Shown here: positions 1 to 11,893 of the stretch, one piece after another
Numbering within the stretch: the first letter of the stretch is position 1
Layout of the letters: each line of letters begins with the position of its first letter
Source: Aquatica leii
Taxonomy: Eukaryota > Arthropoda > Insecta > Coleoptera > Lampyridae
Direction: 5' to 3'
Length of the DNA: 64,000 bases
Assembly: GCA_035610365.1 (NCBI GenBank)
Contig: CM069432.1
Location: 223,718,532 to 223,782,531, forward strand
Translations under genes and position numbers: made by a program
Notes under the pieces: generated by a model
What the model was told of the DNA's origin: nothing
The model's input: the letters and a program-made list of their open reading frames with translations, nothing else
The model's database searches: none

Positions 1-819
1 TCCAAATAAAAAGATTGGAAGAAATTATGTATATTTGTTTCTATACAGTTTTGTTACAAAGTTTACGTAGTGTACAGAAGAGTAACAACATATTTTTAGA
101 CGATTAATTAATATTTTTATTACCTCTAGAATGAAATGTCTAATAGTTAAATTATATTCACCTTAACTTGCATACAGAAATTAATTTACAAATTACAAAC
201 TACGAAATAAATTGAAATATCAACGTAAACATCATAATCTGTCCTTTTTAGTTATTTTTAGTCTTACTTAGAAAAAAATTTTTTTTAATTTTGTTCCAAA
301 ATACGCTTGTCAAAACCGTGTAGTAAAATTCTTTAAAATTGGCTAAATTATAGCAATTTTAAGAAATACAGTGGCGCGTAGCCAAGACAAAGCTGCACTT
401 TTATGAAGTTTTCTTTATTGTTCGATTGACGTTTGTTTTAGAAACGTCTCGGCCTCTAAATGAAGTAGACACAAAATACAGCACGAAAACTTATAACAAA
501 ATGAGTAGCAGAAATATCTCTCGCGCGTATTGGAGTTCAGTGACTAAAAAAAGAAAATTCTGAGGAAATCAACATACTGGAGAAACGAGGAAAGTTTCAC
601 AAGTACATCAGCAGTAAACTTGCGAGGAACTGGTGATAATTCCGCTTGATATACAGTGTATTACTTATAATAAGCAGATTAAGTTGGCAGAATGGGGAGT
701 TTTTGGTTTTGGCAATACTTCTTCGCTTTGTATTACATTGTAATGCTGTTAGTTATAAATAGTGCAATAAATTATGAAATTTATCTGTTTTTTTATACGG
801 TCATCGGCTGCTTTTTATG
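1..819. other. AT-rich flank, no gene recognised; may hold the 5' LTR of the old Gypsy fossil
   Basis: No coding sequence is recognisable. The last few hundred bases lie directly upstream of a primer-site-like motif and a Gag-like reading frame, so part of this stretch is probably the decayed 5' LTR of the Ty3/Gypsy fossil that follows. I cannot define its start because no second LTR copy survives in the window. A 74-codon open frame at 692-916 is rich in aromatic residues and looks like chance. Confidence 0.4.
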
Positions 820-1928
820 TTACAATTTGCGACGAAGGAAAATTAATTATTGCATAATAGGCAAACATTTTTTAATTATTACGTCAATTTGTGAAGCATG
901 TGGCGCAAATTATTAATACACAATGATTGAGGAAAAAAATAGTTATGCTAGCGAGAAATATTGCAAGTATTAAAAGCTTTAAAGCAGGGGATGACTGGCA
1001 ACTATTTCTTAAAAAATTGCAAAAATATTTTAAAGCCATTCAGATACCAGAAGATAGCAAGATCTCGGTGTTAATTACGTTATTACAAGATGATATTGAC
1101 ATAATTTTAAGAAGTTTATGTGAACCAAATCTAGCAAAGACATAATCATTTAAAGAGTTGGTCAAATTATGAAAAAATTTGAACCACCCGATTTTATATA
1201 CCGTAAAAGAATTCAATTCGTTAGTCTAAATTCAAATGCAAAACCAATTTTTCAAAAACCTAAACCGGCATCCTATTGTTTTTAACAAAGCCATAAAAAA
1301 TTAGTTAAAGAAGTTAACTAAAAATAAAGTAATAGAAAAAGTGGATAATTCACACCACTCGTAATTGAAACAGAATGGTAAAAGCATTATGCGCTAATTA
1401 TAATATTACTGTGAACAAAAAATATCTTAAAAACGTGAATTATCCGTCAACTAGAATTGAAACCATTTTTAATGTTTTGCAAGGTGGAACTCATTTTAGT
1501 AAGTGAGATTTTAAAAATGTTTATAATCAATTAATTTTAGACGAAGAAACTACGATGTTGTTGACATGGAGTAGCGAACAAGAAATTTAAAAGGTAATTA
1601 AATTACTTTATGGTAATAAACCGGTTGGCGCAATTTTTCAAAGTATCTTTGAGAAAGTTTTGACAGGTATTGCTGGTGTAGTTAATTTTTTAGATGACAT
1701 AGTAGTAACTGGTAAAACTGAGAGTGAGCATTTGGAAAATCTAACTGCTAAATTTGGATTTCGTTTAAACAAAAATAAATTCAATTTTTTATGCATGTTA
1801 TTACAGCAAAAGGATTATAAAAAAATTAGAGTAAAGTTGAAGGTATTATACATTCTAAAGTGCGTACACCAGTATTAGAAATTAAAGCGTTTTGTTGGAT
1901 AGTAAATTATTATTCCAAATTTATACCA
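820..1928 (+). mobile_element. Old Ty3/Gypsy retrotransposon, 5' part (Gag and reverse transcriptase fossil)
   Basis: This is a decayed LTR retrotransposon on the + strand. A short motif TTTGCGACGAAGG at about 826-838, just after a TTACA that could end an LTR, resembles the primer site region of some insect Gypsy elements. From 927 the frame resembles the start of a Gypsy Gag (a pattern of W..F...L..YF...I followed by LITLL and LCEPNLAK). From about 1230 to 1928 pieces of a Gypsy reverse transcriptase are visible, including the catalytic-loop form FLDDIVVTGK near 1690-1720 and a YY.KFIPH-like thumb motif just before the break. Gag and reverse transcriptase lie closer together than in a full element, so internal sequence is missing. 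There are many breaks, so the copy is old. It is interrupted at 1933 by the BEL/Pao element and resumes at 9177. Confidence 0.75.
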
Positions 1929-1933
1929 CATTC
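1929..1933. repeat. Target-site duplication (CATTC), left copy, BEL/Pao insertion
   Basis: CATTC lies immediately outside the left LTR and again immediately outside the right LTR at 9172-9176. A 5-bp duplication is usual for BEL/Pao integrases. Confidence 0.9.
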
Positions 1934-2488
1934 TATTTACACAAACCGCATGAAGTGTTTTATTGAAATAAAGCAAGCTGCATAATTTTTATAAAACGAT
2001 TTAATGACACAACAAAAAAATAACTAACATGATATTGACAAGTTGAATACCTAATAAATGTATTATAAAATAATAAAAAATATCCGCGGCCGGCGACGTA
2101 GGTATTGGATCTATATATTAAAATCACAATAAATACTTGAATGGAAAAAGGAACGAACTAACCTTGTAATACTAATAATGTCAGCGGCCGACGACGTGGG
2201 TATTAAATTGAATCCTGTGGTCACTTGTTCGATGGGGGTCTCCAATAAAATGTTGGGACAAGGAGCTCCATCCACAGCATTCTTCTCCCAAACTTGATAA
2301 CGGTGCCACCAGTTTAAATTAATACAAAACGACTCTTCATGTCGCAAAAAACGGCTCGTAGATTCAACCGACAATTAACAAGTAAGGTTCGTTCTTCGGG
2401 TTTGGGCGAGTATCGGAAAGCATCAGGAAGCAACAAAAGGAAGGGGTATGGTCGGGATATCTGTAAATTTAAATACAAATCCAAAACA
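1934..2488 (-). repeat. BEL/Pao LTR, 3' copy in element sense
   Basis: 555 bp, offset from the right copy by exactly 6,683 bp. On the - strand it starts TGTTTTGG and ends GTGTAAATA. It contains two similar GCGGCCG(G/A)CGACGT blocks near 2085-2100 and 2183-2197, GC-rich islands in AT-rich DNA. An 87-codon frame inside it recurs in the other LTR and is not taken as a gene. Confidence 0.92.
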
Positions 2489-2619
2489 TACCGCCCACCA
2501 AAATCACTATAACAGCGTGATTTTTTTAAGTGTTCGAAATGAATTAAATTAATCACCCAACGGGTCAACAACTAATACTAAAAACAAAACTAAATTAAAA
2601 TAACATAAACGAATAAAAA

Positions 2620-5600
2620 TTAACAAACAGGTTTATGCTGTGGCATGGGCACAGGGCAAATTTTGGTTAGAGGACATTTAATTAAGCTTCGCGCGGTCTT
2701 GAGGGTGGCAACACGAGCGATGCCATCCTTACCGGGATGTAGGGTTACGATGCGACCCAGTTGCCACTGCAGCGGTGGAACCAACTCGTTCTTTATCACC
2801 ACTAAACTGTCCACTAAAGGGGTAGTGGAAGGTTGATTCCACTTTGCGCGTTGTTGGAGTGTATGTAAGTACTCATAGTGCCAACGACGCCAAAATTCTT
2901 GTTGACAACGCTGAACAAAACGCCAACGTGACAACCGATTTAAAGGGGGAGACGTGACATCCTCGTCAGGAGGAGCAGTCAACGGCTCAAGGGTCAAGAA
3001 GTGCCCAGGAGTGAGGACAGATAAATCATTCGGATCCGAACTCATCGGGTACAATGGGCGTGAATTCAACACGGCTTCGATTTGGATTAGGACTGTATTA
3101 AAGTCTTCATAAGTGAAGGTTTGTTCACCAAACACACGCGACAGGTGGGTTTTGACGGATTTAACTCCGGCCTCCCACAATCCACCAAAATGTGGAGAGG
3201 CAGGAGGATTAAAATGCCATTTGATGGCCAGTGTGTCAGCAGACTGTTGACTCAAATTTTGAAGTATACGATTAGCGCCAATAAAATTGGTGCCACAGTC
3301 ACTGTAGATGTCACTACAACGACCTCGTCGAGCAACGAAACGACGGAAAGCCGCAAGAAATGCCTCCGTAGTCAGGTCTGAGACCACTTCTAAATGGACG
3401 GCTTTAACGGCAAAACAAACAAATATGCAGATGTAGCCTTTGTAGATTTTAGCTCCTCTCACTCGACCTAGTGTCAAAAAAAAAGGACCGGCGTAGTCAA
3501 CGCCAACTCGAGAAAACGGCTTCACTTGCGACACACGTGACGCAGGAAGGTCACCCATAAAAGGGGGGCTGACACGTGGACGTACACGAAAACAACGAAA
3601 ACAACTTGACAGAGAGTGCTTGATTGCACGACGTGCTGATAAAATCCAGAACTGTTGCGATAATAAAAATTGCAATGTCTGCACACCGGAGTGTAAATGC
3701 ACCCGATGAAAATGCTCAATTATCAACTCTGTAAGTCGATGGGAACGAGGCAGCAACAGGGGGTGCTTAGCATCCGAGGATAATTCGGAGTGACGAAGGC
3801 GTCCACCGACACGTAGGAATCCTTCATTGTCCATAAATGGAGATAATTTCCTAATAGGTTTAGAACAAAGCTTACCTTGGCGAAGCAATAAAATTGTTTC
3901 GGAAAAAGCTAATTGTTGCACAACTTTACACATGAATAAAAGTGCCTTGTGCAATTCTGCGGATGAAGAGGGCCCTGTGACACGGGCCTTGTTACCACGA
4001 TGTGGGAAACGAAATACATAAGCAACAATACCTTGTATTTTACGAAGGGAGGACAACTTGTCCAATAAATTGAGTACCCAATGCTTTTCTTGTTGGGTGA
4101 TCAACACGACAGTTCGCTCCTCCAAACGTGCTTCTTCCTCTGGTTGGAGTTCAACGGAACGATCGCATGAATCATCAAAGGCAGGGTCTTGTAAAACGGT
4201 GGACCCGCCCACCAAAGCGAACATGACGAAATTTCTCCTGGTAGGAGACCGCGAGAGGCTGGATCAGCCGGGTTTTGTCCGGAACGGACATGTTGCCAGT
4301 ATTTTGGCGGAACTCGCTCCTGAACGAAGCTTACGCGATTCGAAACGAAAGGGCGCCAACGATGCGGCGACGACTTGATCCAAGTTAAAGCAACAGTGGA
4401 GTCGCTCCAAGCAAATATCCTTTCAATAGTTATCATGGTTTTGTAAGTATCTACAACAAAGGTCACCAGTTTTGACAACAATACTGCGGCGCACAACTCG
4501 AGACGAGGAATTGATAACACCTTTAAAGGGGCAACCTTGGATTTGGCAACCACAAGATTGATACGGATATTCTTGTCGTCATCAATAAAACGAAAATAAA
4601 TCACACAAGCATAACCTACTTGCGAAGCGTCACAGAAAGCATGAAGTTGACAAGACTTGTGCGACATATGCGGTAATAAACGAGGGATTTTCAATGCCAC
4701 CAATGAAGGAAGTTCCCTTTTAAATTGAGTCCATGACTCACAGACATCCGAAGGAGGGAGGTCATCCCACCCGAGACCTAACGCCCAGAGACGCTGAATC
4801 AACCTCTTGGCAAACAAAATTACTGGCGATAAAAATCCTAATGGATCGTACATTCTTGCGATTTCAGAAAGAATCGCTCGCTTGGTACATGGAAGATCTT
4901 GTACCTTAACCGTGAACGAAAATGCGTCACAGTTGGATTGCCATTGTAGGCCAAGTATTTTTACAACCGACTCCGCGTCTTCTTGGAATGATAACGGCTG
5001 TATTTGACAATGTTCGGCGGGAAGATCGTCTAACAACGAAATATCATTGCTGGCCCATTTGCGCAGCTCAAAGCAACCCAACTTCAACAATTCCTCAAGC
5101 TGACTCTTCAGTTTACGCGCAGCCTCTAAAGTGTCTGCCCCGGACGCAACATCGTCCACATACAGATCAGAACGAATGGCTTGCGCAGCAAGCGGAAATT
5201 GTGTTTGATTCTCCTCTGCCAACTGTAGCAGACAACGAATGGCCAAATAAGGCGAGGGTGACATACCATAGGTCACAGTGTTCAAACGATAGGTTTGAAT
5301 CTCTTCTTGTGGAGATGCTCTCCACCGAATTAATTGATATTGACAATGGGGTTCATATATCAATATTTGTCGATACATTTGACGTATATCGCAAGTAAAG
5401 ACGATACGATGTGATCGAAAACGTAGCAAAATAGTTACTATGTCATTTTGCAATTTAGGCCCGACAAGTAGGAAATCATTGAGTGACTTGTTGTGTGCGT
5501 CGCGCGAAGAAGCATTGAAAACCACACGAATTTTTGGGTGGCCTGCTTCAAGTTTAAACACACAATGGTGCGGAATAACATAGCAATGGCTTCCTTCGGA

Positions 5601-7577
5601 GGGTGCGGCAAGAAGCGACATATGGCCCGATGCGAGGTAATCTTTCATAAATGCAGAATACATGCGGCGGACGTCAGGTTGACTGTCCAAACGACGCTCA
5701 AGTGCGAGCAAACGACGATCAGCAATCTGCATCGTATTATTGAACGTGGGCAAAGTTTGACGATCTTTGAAAGGCAACACAACGCCAAAACGACCAGAAT
5801 GATCACGAAAATGCGTATTAACAAACAAATTCTCGGCCTGATCATCTTCAGGTGAGACGACGAGTTTGGTGGGGACTTCCTCCACCTCCCAAAAACTTTT
5901 TAAAACGACATCCAAAGAGGTGTCTGATGTCAGAAAAAACGAATATTTTGGGACAGTAGTCCTATGACTGGTGGTACCCAAAAGTATCCAACCGAAGAGG
6001 GTCTCAATAGCAGCTGGACGCACGCCGTCACCCGGCACGGAACCCTCTCGAACAATAAGAGCGAAAATATCTGCTCCTAGGAGCATATCAATTGATCCTG
6101 GCATATGCCAATTGGGATCTGCTAACTTCCAACCTTGATAAAAATCGGACGGAGGCAAGGGGCAACTTGGCAGATCGGCACAAATTGTTTGTACAACCAC
6201 TGCTTCGACGTCCAAAGATGGCTCTGAAGAGCCTTTAGGGCGAATTTTGCAATTAGTACTACCGCGTGAAAGGCGAAATGTCACATCACCTAGGCCAGAT
6301 AAAGGAACTGGTGAGCGGCCATAGGGCAATTCAAGTCGCTTACGACATCTTTCCGAAATTAGACTCGCTTGACTACCCGAATCACATAATGCCCTTATGG
6401 TTTGATAATTACCCAAACGATTTTGGATTTCAAGGACGACAGTTGCTAACAACACTGTACACGATGAACGCGCTGTGGCCACACCTACCGTGGCCGGTGT
6501 CACAACGGGAATAACAGCTTCCGGTGAATCGTTAAGTAGGGTCACCTGCTGAGAAGGTGCCTTGTGAACTGTGGTTCTACTAAAATGTAATAACGAATTG
6601 TGCGGGGCTGAGCACTGTCGACATTTTCCTTTCGACGGACATGACCTCGCCTGGTGTAAAGCGCTGAAGCATTGATGACACAAACCTGCCGATTTAACGA
6701 ACAAATAACGATGGTAAGGGGCCAAAGCAAGAAAACTAGGGCACCGATACATCGAATGCCATTCTTTACAATGGGCACATTTTGCGGATTGCGAATTAAC
6801 AGGCCGTTCAGTATTAACCAGTAGTGAACGCGAAGGCGAGGCGCCTCCATATCTTGCAGGACCACTACTAGATTTTGAATAGGTGGACTTAGTGCGAGTA
6901 ACATTGGTCGCACTGGCCATTGTAGCATTATTCAATAAATTGGTTTCCAAAGCACGACACTGGTCGGCTACAAATTGTTTCAAATTTGCGTAGGTGGGAA
7001 AACTTACATTTGTGAATTGCACTTCAAAACGCTTTCGAGTTGCGTTATCTAATCTTTGCATAAGCAAATTAAAAAGGGTAAAATCCCACAAATCCACATT
7101 AGGATATTGACCTAACGCAGTCACATTTTCATTAAACGTATCTAATAAACTACGTAATGAGGATACACAATCTGAATTAACCTTGGGTGCGTTGCCCAAA
7201 TTATGCCAATAAAATGACACTAAAACTCGATCATTTTGGTAACGATCTACCAATGATTGATAAACAATATCATAATTGTTGGAACTTAGCGGCAAATGCT
7301 TTACTAAAGTCAAAGGTTCACCACTAAGAGTGGTCAACAAATATTGGAATTTCTCTACCCTTGACAATGACTGATTTTGGTGAACCAGTGTGTTAAACAA
7401 ATCATAAAATGTGGGCCAATCTTTCAACGAACCATCAAACGACGGAAGAGAAATTCTAGGAAGGCGTACAGTATCTTTAAAGGGGTTAGAAACCGACGCA
7501 ACATCCGACATTGCTGGCGACAAAAGTCTTAAATCAATAATGCTACCGGAACCTTGGTTTTTTGGTTTTAGCGACAA
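2620..7577 (-). CDS. BEL/Pao Gag-Pol polyprotein region (fossil treatment)
   Basis: Read from 7577 down the - strand. The N-terminal third is a BEL-type Gag of the DUF1759 kind, followed by cysteine-histidine knuckles (CAHCKEWHSMYRC, then C.QC.....C..KGKCRQC) near 6640-6790. A retropepsin-like protease shows LCDSGSQASLIS near 6370-6390. The reverse transcriptase shows YGMSPSPYLA and the catalytic LYVDDVASG near 5145-5165, with an RNase H-like domain to about 4250. The integrase has an HHCC zinc-binding part, then the DDE residues seen in VDYAGPF (near 3500), SDCGTNF (near 3290) and LWEAGVKS (near 3170), and ends in a DUF5641-like tail. Total length, roughly 1,650 residues, is normal for the family. 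About one break lies in Pol. The start at 7577 follows a leader of about 1 kb. Confidence 0.9.
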
Positions 7578-8599
7578 ATAAACTGCTTTAATTTCTGAGA
7601 AATACGTTTAGATCTCAAAGGTAAGTTTAAACAAAGTCTCTATTTGACTGGTATCGGAATCATCAAACACAGTGTGTTTGTCGACAGTTTGGAACTCACT
7701 ATAAATTTCCAAAACTTGATCGTAAGCAGTTATAAATTTAGACTGCTCATCCACATTTTTCTCGGCGCTAAAGGCTCTCTATCGCACCATGATTTCAAGT
7801 AAAAAATGGTTTTCTTAGCAAAAATTATAGTTTTTTCCATTGTATATGCCATGGTTGCATCAACTAAAAAACAATATCAACGAAACGACAACGAAAATGC
7901 AAACAACGACGAATCGCTAATCAACCAAAACGACTCGAACACGCTGTGCAGGCGATCAAACAAATGTTATACCGGCTTTACAACTACGACACGACTTTAG
8001 TTGCAAACTACGGAAATAACTTTAGCTTCAAATTGCTAAAAAAATGCATTTAAAAGATAAACAAACAAAAAATGCAAACTTCAATCAAACACCAAAGGCT
8101 TGAAACAATAATAAAAACGATACTGGAACACATCAACGAATGTGGGTAGAATCTAATTATATACAAACAACGAAATGTGATATCGACCACGAAGGCGGTA
8201 CCTTAGCGCGGTGCAATACAAAGATAAATTCTTTAACGACAACACGAAAATGCGTGGATAGCACGTATAAACAATTCGACCCCAACAACGCACAAACAAC
8301 TAACGTTTATCAGAATTTTAAACAAATTTCTGAAATTCAACCTACTAAATTATTTCTATGATAACTCAATTTAAAAACTACGTGGCAACCAAATCAATTG
8401 TAACTAAATAGGTATACTAAACATAATCATGAAATTAAATGATTTATCAAAACGATAAATAAGATTGAAACCTGAGCTAATACAATGCACAAACCAAATT
8501 TGGTATCTCCGCGATAACAAGCAGCTTCAATAAATTCAATGAAACACTTCTTCAAAAAAAAACACAAAACGAACTGTAATAATCTATAGGCCTGCATCA
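7578..8599 (-). other. BEL/Pao untranslated leader
   Basis: About 1 kb between the primer site and the Gag start. It is A/C-rich on the + strand with many AACGAC-like words and holds no convincing reading frame. Such leaders usually carry packaging and translation signals, which I cannot identify here. Confidence 0.6.
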
Positions 8600-8614
8600 G
8601 GCTCGATAGGACCA
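8600..8614 (-). other. Primer binding site of the BEL/Pao element, tRNA-Tyr-like
   Basis: On the - strand TGGTCCTATCGAGCC begins two bases inside the 5' LTR. From memory it closely matches the complement of the 3' end of insect tRNA-Tyr (GGCTCGAAGGACCA) with one extra base. The assignment to Tyr is therefore an inference. Confidence 0.6.
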
Positions 8615-8616
8615 AA

Positions 8617-9171
8617 TATTTACACAAACCGCATGAAGTGTTTTATTGAAATAAAGCAAGCTGCATAATTTTTATAAAACGATTTAATGACACAACAAAA
8701 AAATAACTAACATGATATTGACAAGTTGAATACCTAATAAATGTATTATAAAATAATAAAAAATATCCGCGGCCGGCGACGTAGGTATTGGATCTATATA
8801 TTAAAATCACAATAAATACTTGAATGGAAAAAGGAACGAACTAACCTTGTAATACTAATAATGTCAGCGGCCGACGACGTGGGTATTAAATTGAATCCTG
8901 TGGTCACTTGTTCGATGGGGGTCTCCAATAAAATGTTGGGACAAGGAGCTCCATCCACAGCATTCTTCTCCCAAACTTGATAACGGTGCCACCAGTTTAA
9001 ATTAATACAAAACGACTCTTCATGTCGCAAAAAACGGCTCGTAGATTCAACCGACAATTAACAAGTAAGGTTCGTTCTTCGGGTTTGGGCGAGTATCGGA
9101 AAGCATCAGGAAGCAACAAAAGGAAGGGGTATGGTCGGGATATCTGTAAATTTAAATACAAATCCAAAACA
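8617..9171 (-). repeat. BEL/Pao LTR, 5' copy in element sense
   Basis: 555 bp, by eye the same as 1934-2488. In element sense this is the promoter-bearing LTR. Confidence 0.92.
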
Positions 9172-9176
9172 CATTC
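9172..9176. repeat. Target-site duplication (CATTC), right copy
   Basis: Matches 1929-1933 and is followed at once by more of the Gypsy fossil. Confidence 0.9.
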
Positions 9177-9533
9177 ATTATCAATACTGAAACCGTTGTA
9201 TACACTTTGTAAAAAAATGTTAAGTTTGAGTGAACGATACAAGCTCAAAACGCTTTTGAGTTAGCAAAAAATAAATTAATGTATGAGAAAGTACTAATAC
9301 ACTATAATCTAGATAAAAGTGTTAGATTATACTGTGATGCTAGTAGTGTTGTATTGGCGCATGTTTATGTCACGTTTTAGATAATGGAAAAAAACAGTTT
9401 GTCTTATTTCTCGGGTTTTCAAGTTGAAAGAAAAGCAGTTTAAGATTATATCTGACCATAAAGCATTAAAAACTTTATTAAGAGAGTCTTCATCTTTATC
9501 TCAAGTAGCAGCTGGTAGAGTTCAAAGGGTGAC
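9177..9533 (+). mobile_element. Old Ty3/Gypsy retrotransposon, continuation (RNase H region fossil)
   Basis: This is the other side of the element split by the BEL/Pao insertion. The start resembles the connection region after the Gypsy thumb (LKPLYTLCKK), then RNase H pieces follow (CDASS near 9330-9350, and ISDHKALKTLL near 9450-9480, which matches the DH..L..L motif of Gypsy RNase H). Homology stops near 9533, where a palindrome and tandem repeats begin. No integrase and no 3' LTR are present in the window, so the 3' part is lost or lies elsewhere. Confidence 0.75.
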
Positions 9534-9536
9534 CCC

Positions 9537-9565
9537 GGTAAGCAATGTCAATGACATTGCTTACC
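9537..9565. repeat. Perfect 29-bp palindrome
   Basis: Two 14-base arms, GGTAAGCAATGTCA and its exact reverse complement, flank a single central base. It sits exactly where the Gypsy fossil ends and the tandem repeat begins. Confidence 0.85.
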
Positions 9566-10063
9566 CCCAATGTCCTTTTACGTTGTAGTTTTATCCCGAC
9601 GAGTTATTCAAAACTGATTTTGAATTTCGCGGGTGCTAAACTAATTCAACGTATTTACCGTCGTTTATAGCTATTTACAGTTAACATTTGCATTAACATA
9701 CTATTATTCATACATAATAAATTTACACTATGAGTTTGCTTTGCAATCGTATGTCACTCATATTAATCACATCATTTGTTAATATAAAGCTATGGGACTG
9801 TCCAAAAACCCCAAAAGGGCAAAACAGCCGTCCAGTGGTTCATTCTGGTGGCATTTTTACCTTTGCATTGACATAGTTACTTGACAAGGTTTATACATTG
9901 TGATTTTACCCTGTGGTTTATTCAAAACTTATTTGAAATACAGGGGTATAAAATCAGCATTCAACGTTTCTATCTCTGTAGTCATTTACATACTATTATT
10001 CATACATAGTACATACAAAATAGCTAATCGTATTTCACTCATTTTAATCACATCATTTATTAA

Positions 10064-11893
10064 CCTTCGAATGCTAACGTGCGGACTTTTATTCCGTTTT
10101 TTTGCTTATTTTTAAAGTTTCCATAAATTTGAATGTATTAGCTTTCACCTAACTGTCTGAATACTTCTTAGAAGCATTACCTGTAATTCTGAGAACTGTA
10201 ACTGCCGGATGTTTTTTTTTCTATTGTTATTTGCGGAGTGTCAATCTGCGCACAGCATTTGTGTGCCGAAACAGTTGCACGCAGATTCACTGCCAGTTAA
10301 CTTGTGTGGGTTCAGTGCAGGTGTATCAAGTGTATTCATTATTGTGATTTTATTTCCTGTCTTGTAACTTATTGTTTTACTTCGTTTTACAAAAGTAAGG
10401 TAATTAGTTTTATTTTGTTTATTTATTGTAATAATATACAATTATTGAAGGATAAGCTCGAAACACGAATGTTTCTAAAAGAATAATGCAGTAAACATTG
10501 AGAAAATGATTATGACGAAGGCGAAGATGATGTACTAGAACAACATGTTTTAGACACTCACACCGAACATGAGATATCGGTTGACAAATTAGAAGGTGAT
10601 TCGAGATCTGTCAGTGGTATTTTTTATATTAAAAAGGATTTGATAGCAAAGTGAGAAAAACAAATCACGACAACAAGTTAAGTAAAAACCTCAAATTATT
10701 ATAAAAACTTCTCCTGGGGCAACGGCAACTACAAAAAAATTGAACTCACCACTGAAAACTTTTTCTCACCGACGAAATTAAAACTAATTGTTCAATTCAT
10801 TAACAAACATTTTTATTCCGTACAAGACCGCTATTTCATTAAAAGTAACGTTAGAGAAACAAATATAATAGAAATACGCGACCTTATTGGATTGCTCTAT
10901 ATCTCTAAAATTTTAAAATCAAATAAATTGGATTTAGGAGTTATAAAATTCTTATGGAACAAGTGTAGTACTTTTTTGCCTAACAATGTCACTTTTAAGA
11001 TTTGGATTTCTTCTGCAACATTTGCGATTTGACAATCTGTCAATGCGTGAATAACGTAAGCGAGAGGACAACTGCTATTAGAGATTTATTTAATGTATTT
11101 GTGACAAACTGTAAAAATGATTATACTCTATTGAGATACGTCAGAATTTAGGAAAAGCTCAAAGGATTTCGTGGACGTTGTCTATTCAGACGATGTGTAC
11201 CGAGCAAACTAAATAAGTATGGCATAAAAATATTTGCATTGGCAGACGCAAAAACATAAAACACATCAAATCTAAAAGTCTACCTTACAAAACAGCATTA
11301 TGTGCCAGCTATGATTGCTTAAGAGGAACACGAAGATGGCCTATGGTGATCTACTTAGCAATGCTCAATGTTGTGGGAATCAACTCCATGATGCGTTATA
11401 AAATAAATTAAAAAAATAATAAAACAAAAAGAAGAATATTTTTGAGGAAGCTTGAATTTGAACTGGTAGATCATCATCTTCGTCTTCGTGATAAATAAGC
11501 ATGCATTCCTCAAAACATAAGGAACAGAATCCGCAAAATAATAAACATTGAACACACACAAACTTCACATAATTCAAATATCAAGGCAGGTGTGGATTTT
11601 GTGATAGAAGAAAAAATATATATCTGCGGAGAACATTCTGTATACATCTGTTCTGAGTGTGGCGTAGAGAATTTGAATTAGACACGCAACTAAACTATAA
11701 ACCAGAATTTAATTTTTTAAGAAATATTTAACTTAAATTTAATATTATTCTGTAATTTTTGATAATTAAATGTTAATTTTGTGTGTTAAACTAATGAAAT
11801 TTTTTAAATAAAAATTTAGTATGGAGTCTATATAAACTCTAAAACACAGTTAAAACAATTAAATTTCATTATCGAAAACAAAACAGTGCAGGG
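10064..11893 (+). mobile_element. piggyBac-type DNA transposon, dead, with TTAA target duplication
   Basis: The element is 1,830 bp long and flanked by TTAA on both sides (10060-10063 and 11894-11897), the signature of piggyBac. Its ends are short imperfect inverted repeats: CCTTCGAATGC at the left, and CCCTGCACTG read inward from the right. It carries a decayed piggyBac transposase on the + strand. The neighbouring tandem-repeat junction at 9770-9800 preserves the uninterrupted form of the target. Confidence 0.85.
10480..11690 (+). pseudogene. piggyBac transposase pseudogene
   Basis: Several frames together show the family. There is an acidic N-terminal stretch (DDVLEQHVLDTHTEHE) near 10525-10575, then FINKHFYSVQDRY and IRDLIGLLYISKILKSN near 10795-10925, which match the start of the DDE_Tnp_1_7 domain. 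Next come IRDLFNVFVTNCKNDY near 11075-11120 and FRGRCLFRRCVPSKLNKYGI near 11167-11226, then KIFALADAKT and LKVYLTKQHYVPA. After LAMLNVVGINS the C-terminal cysteine-rich finger appears (CGFCDRR, ICGEHSVYICSEC) near 11590-11665. The segment between KQHYVPA and LAMLNVVG is much too short, so part of the catalytic domain is deleted, and the frame shifts and stops several times. It cannot make transposase. Confidence 0.85.

Larger units (their letters stand above)
1934..9171 (-). mobile_element. BEL/Pao LTR retrotransposon, young, close to whole
   Basis: The element is 7,238 bp long and reads on the - strand. It has two 555-bp LTRs (1934-2488 and 8617-9171) in which I see no difference by eye, a 5-bp target duplication, a tRNA-like primer site next to the right (5') LTR, a purine-rich tract (GGTGGGCGGTA on the - strand) next to the left (3') LTR, and long Gag-Pol frames. 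The Pol order protease, reverse transcriptase, RNase H, integrase and the YVDD catalytic loop fit BEL/Pao. It sits inside the reverse transcriptase of the older Gypsy fossil. Identical LTRs mean a recent insertion. The coding part has about one break; otherwise it looks whole. No envelope gene is seen. Confidence 0.93.

Noticed and set aside
692-916. 74-codon frame as a small membrane protein
   Set aside because: Its composition is what AT-rich DNA gives by chance, and it lies just where the old Gypsy LTR is expected.
2111-2374. 87-codon open frame on the - strand, repeated identically at 8794-9057
   Set aside because: It lies wholly in the BEL/Pao LTR and recurs because the LTR recurs. It matches no known protein pattern.
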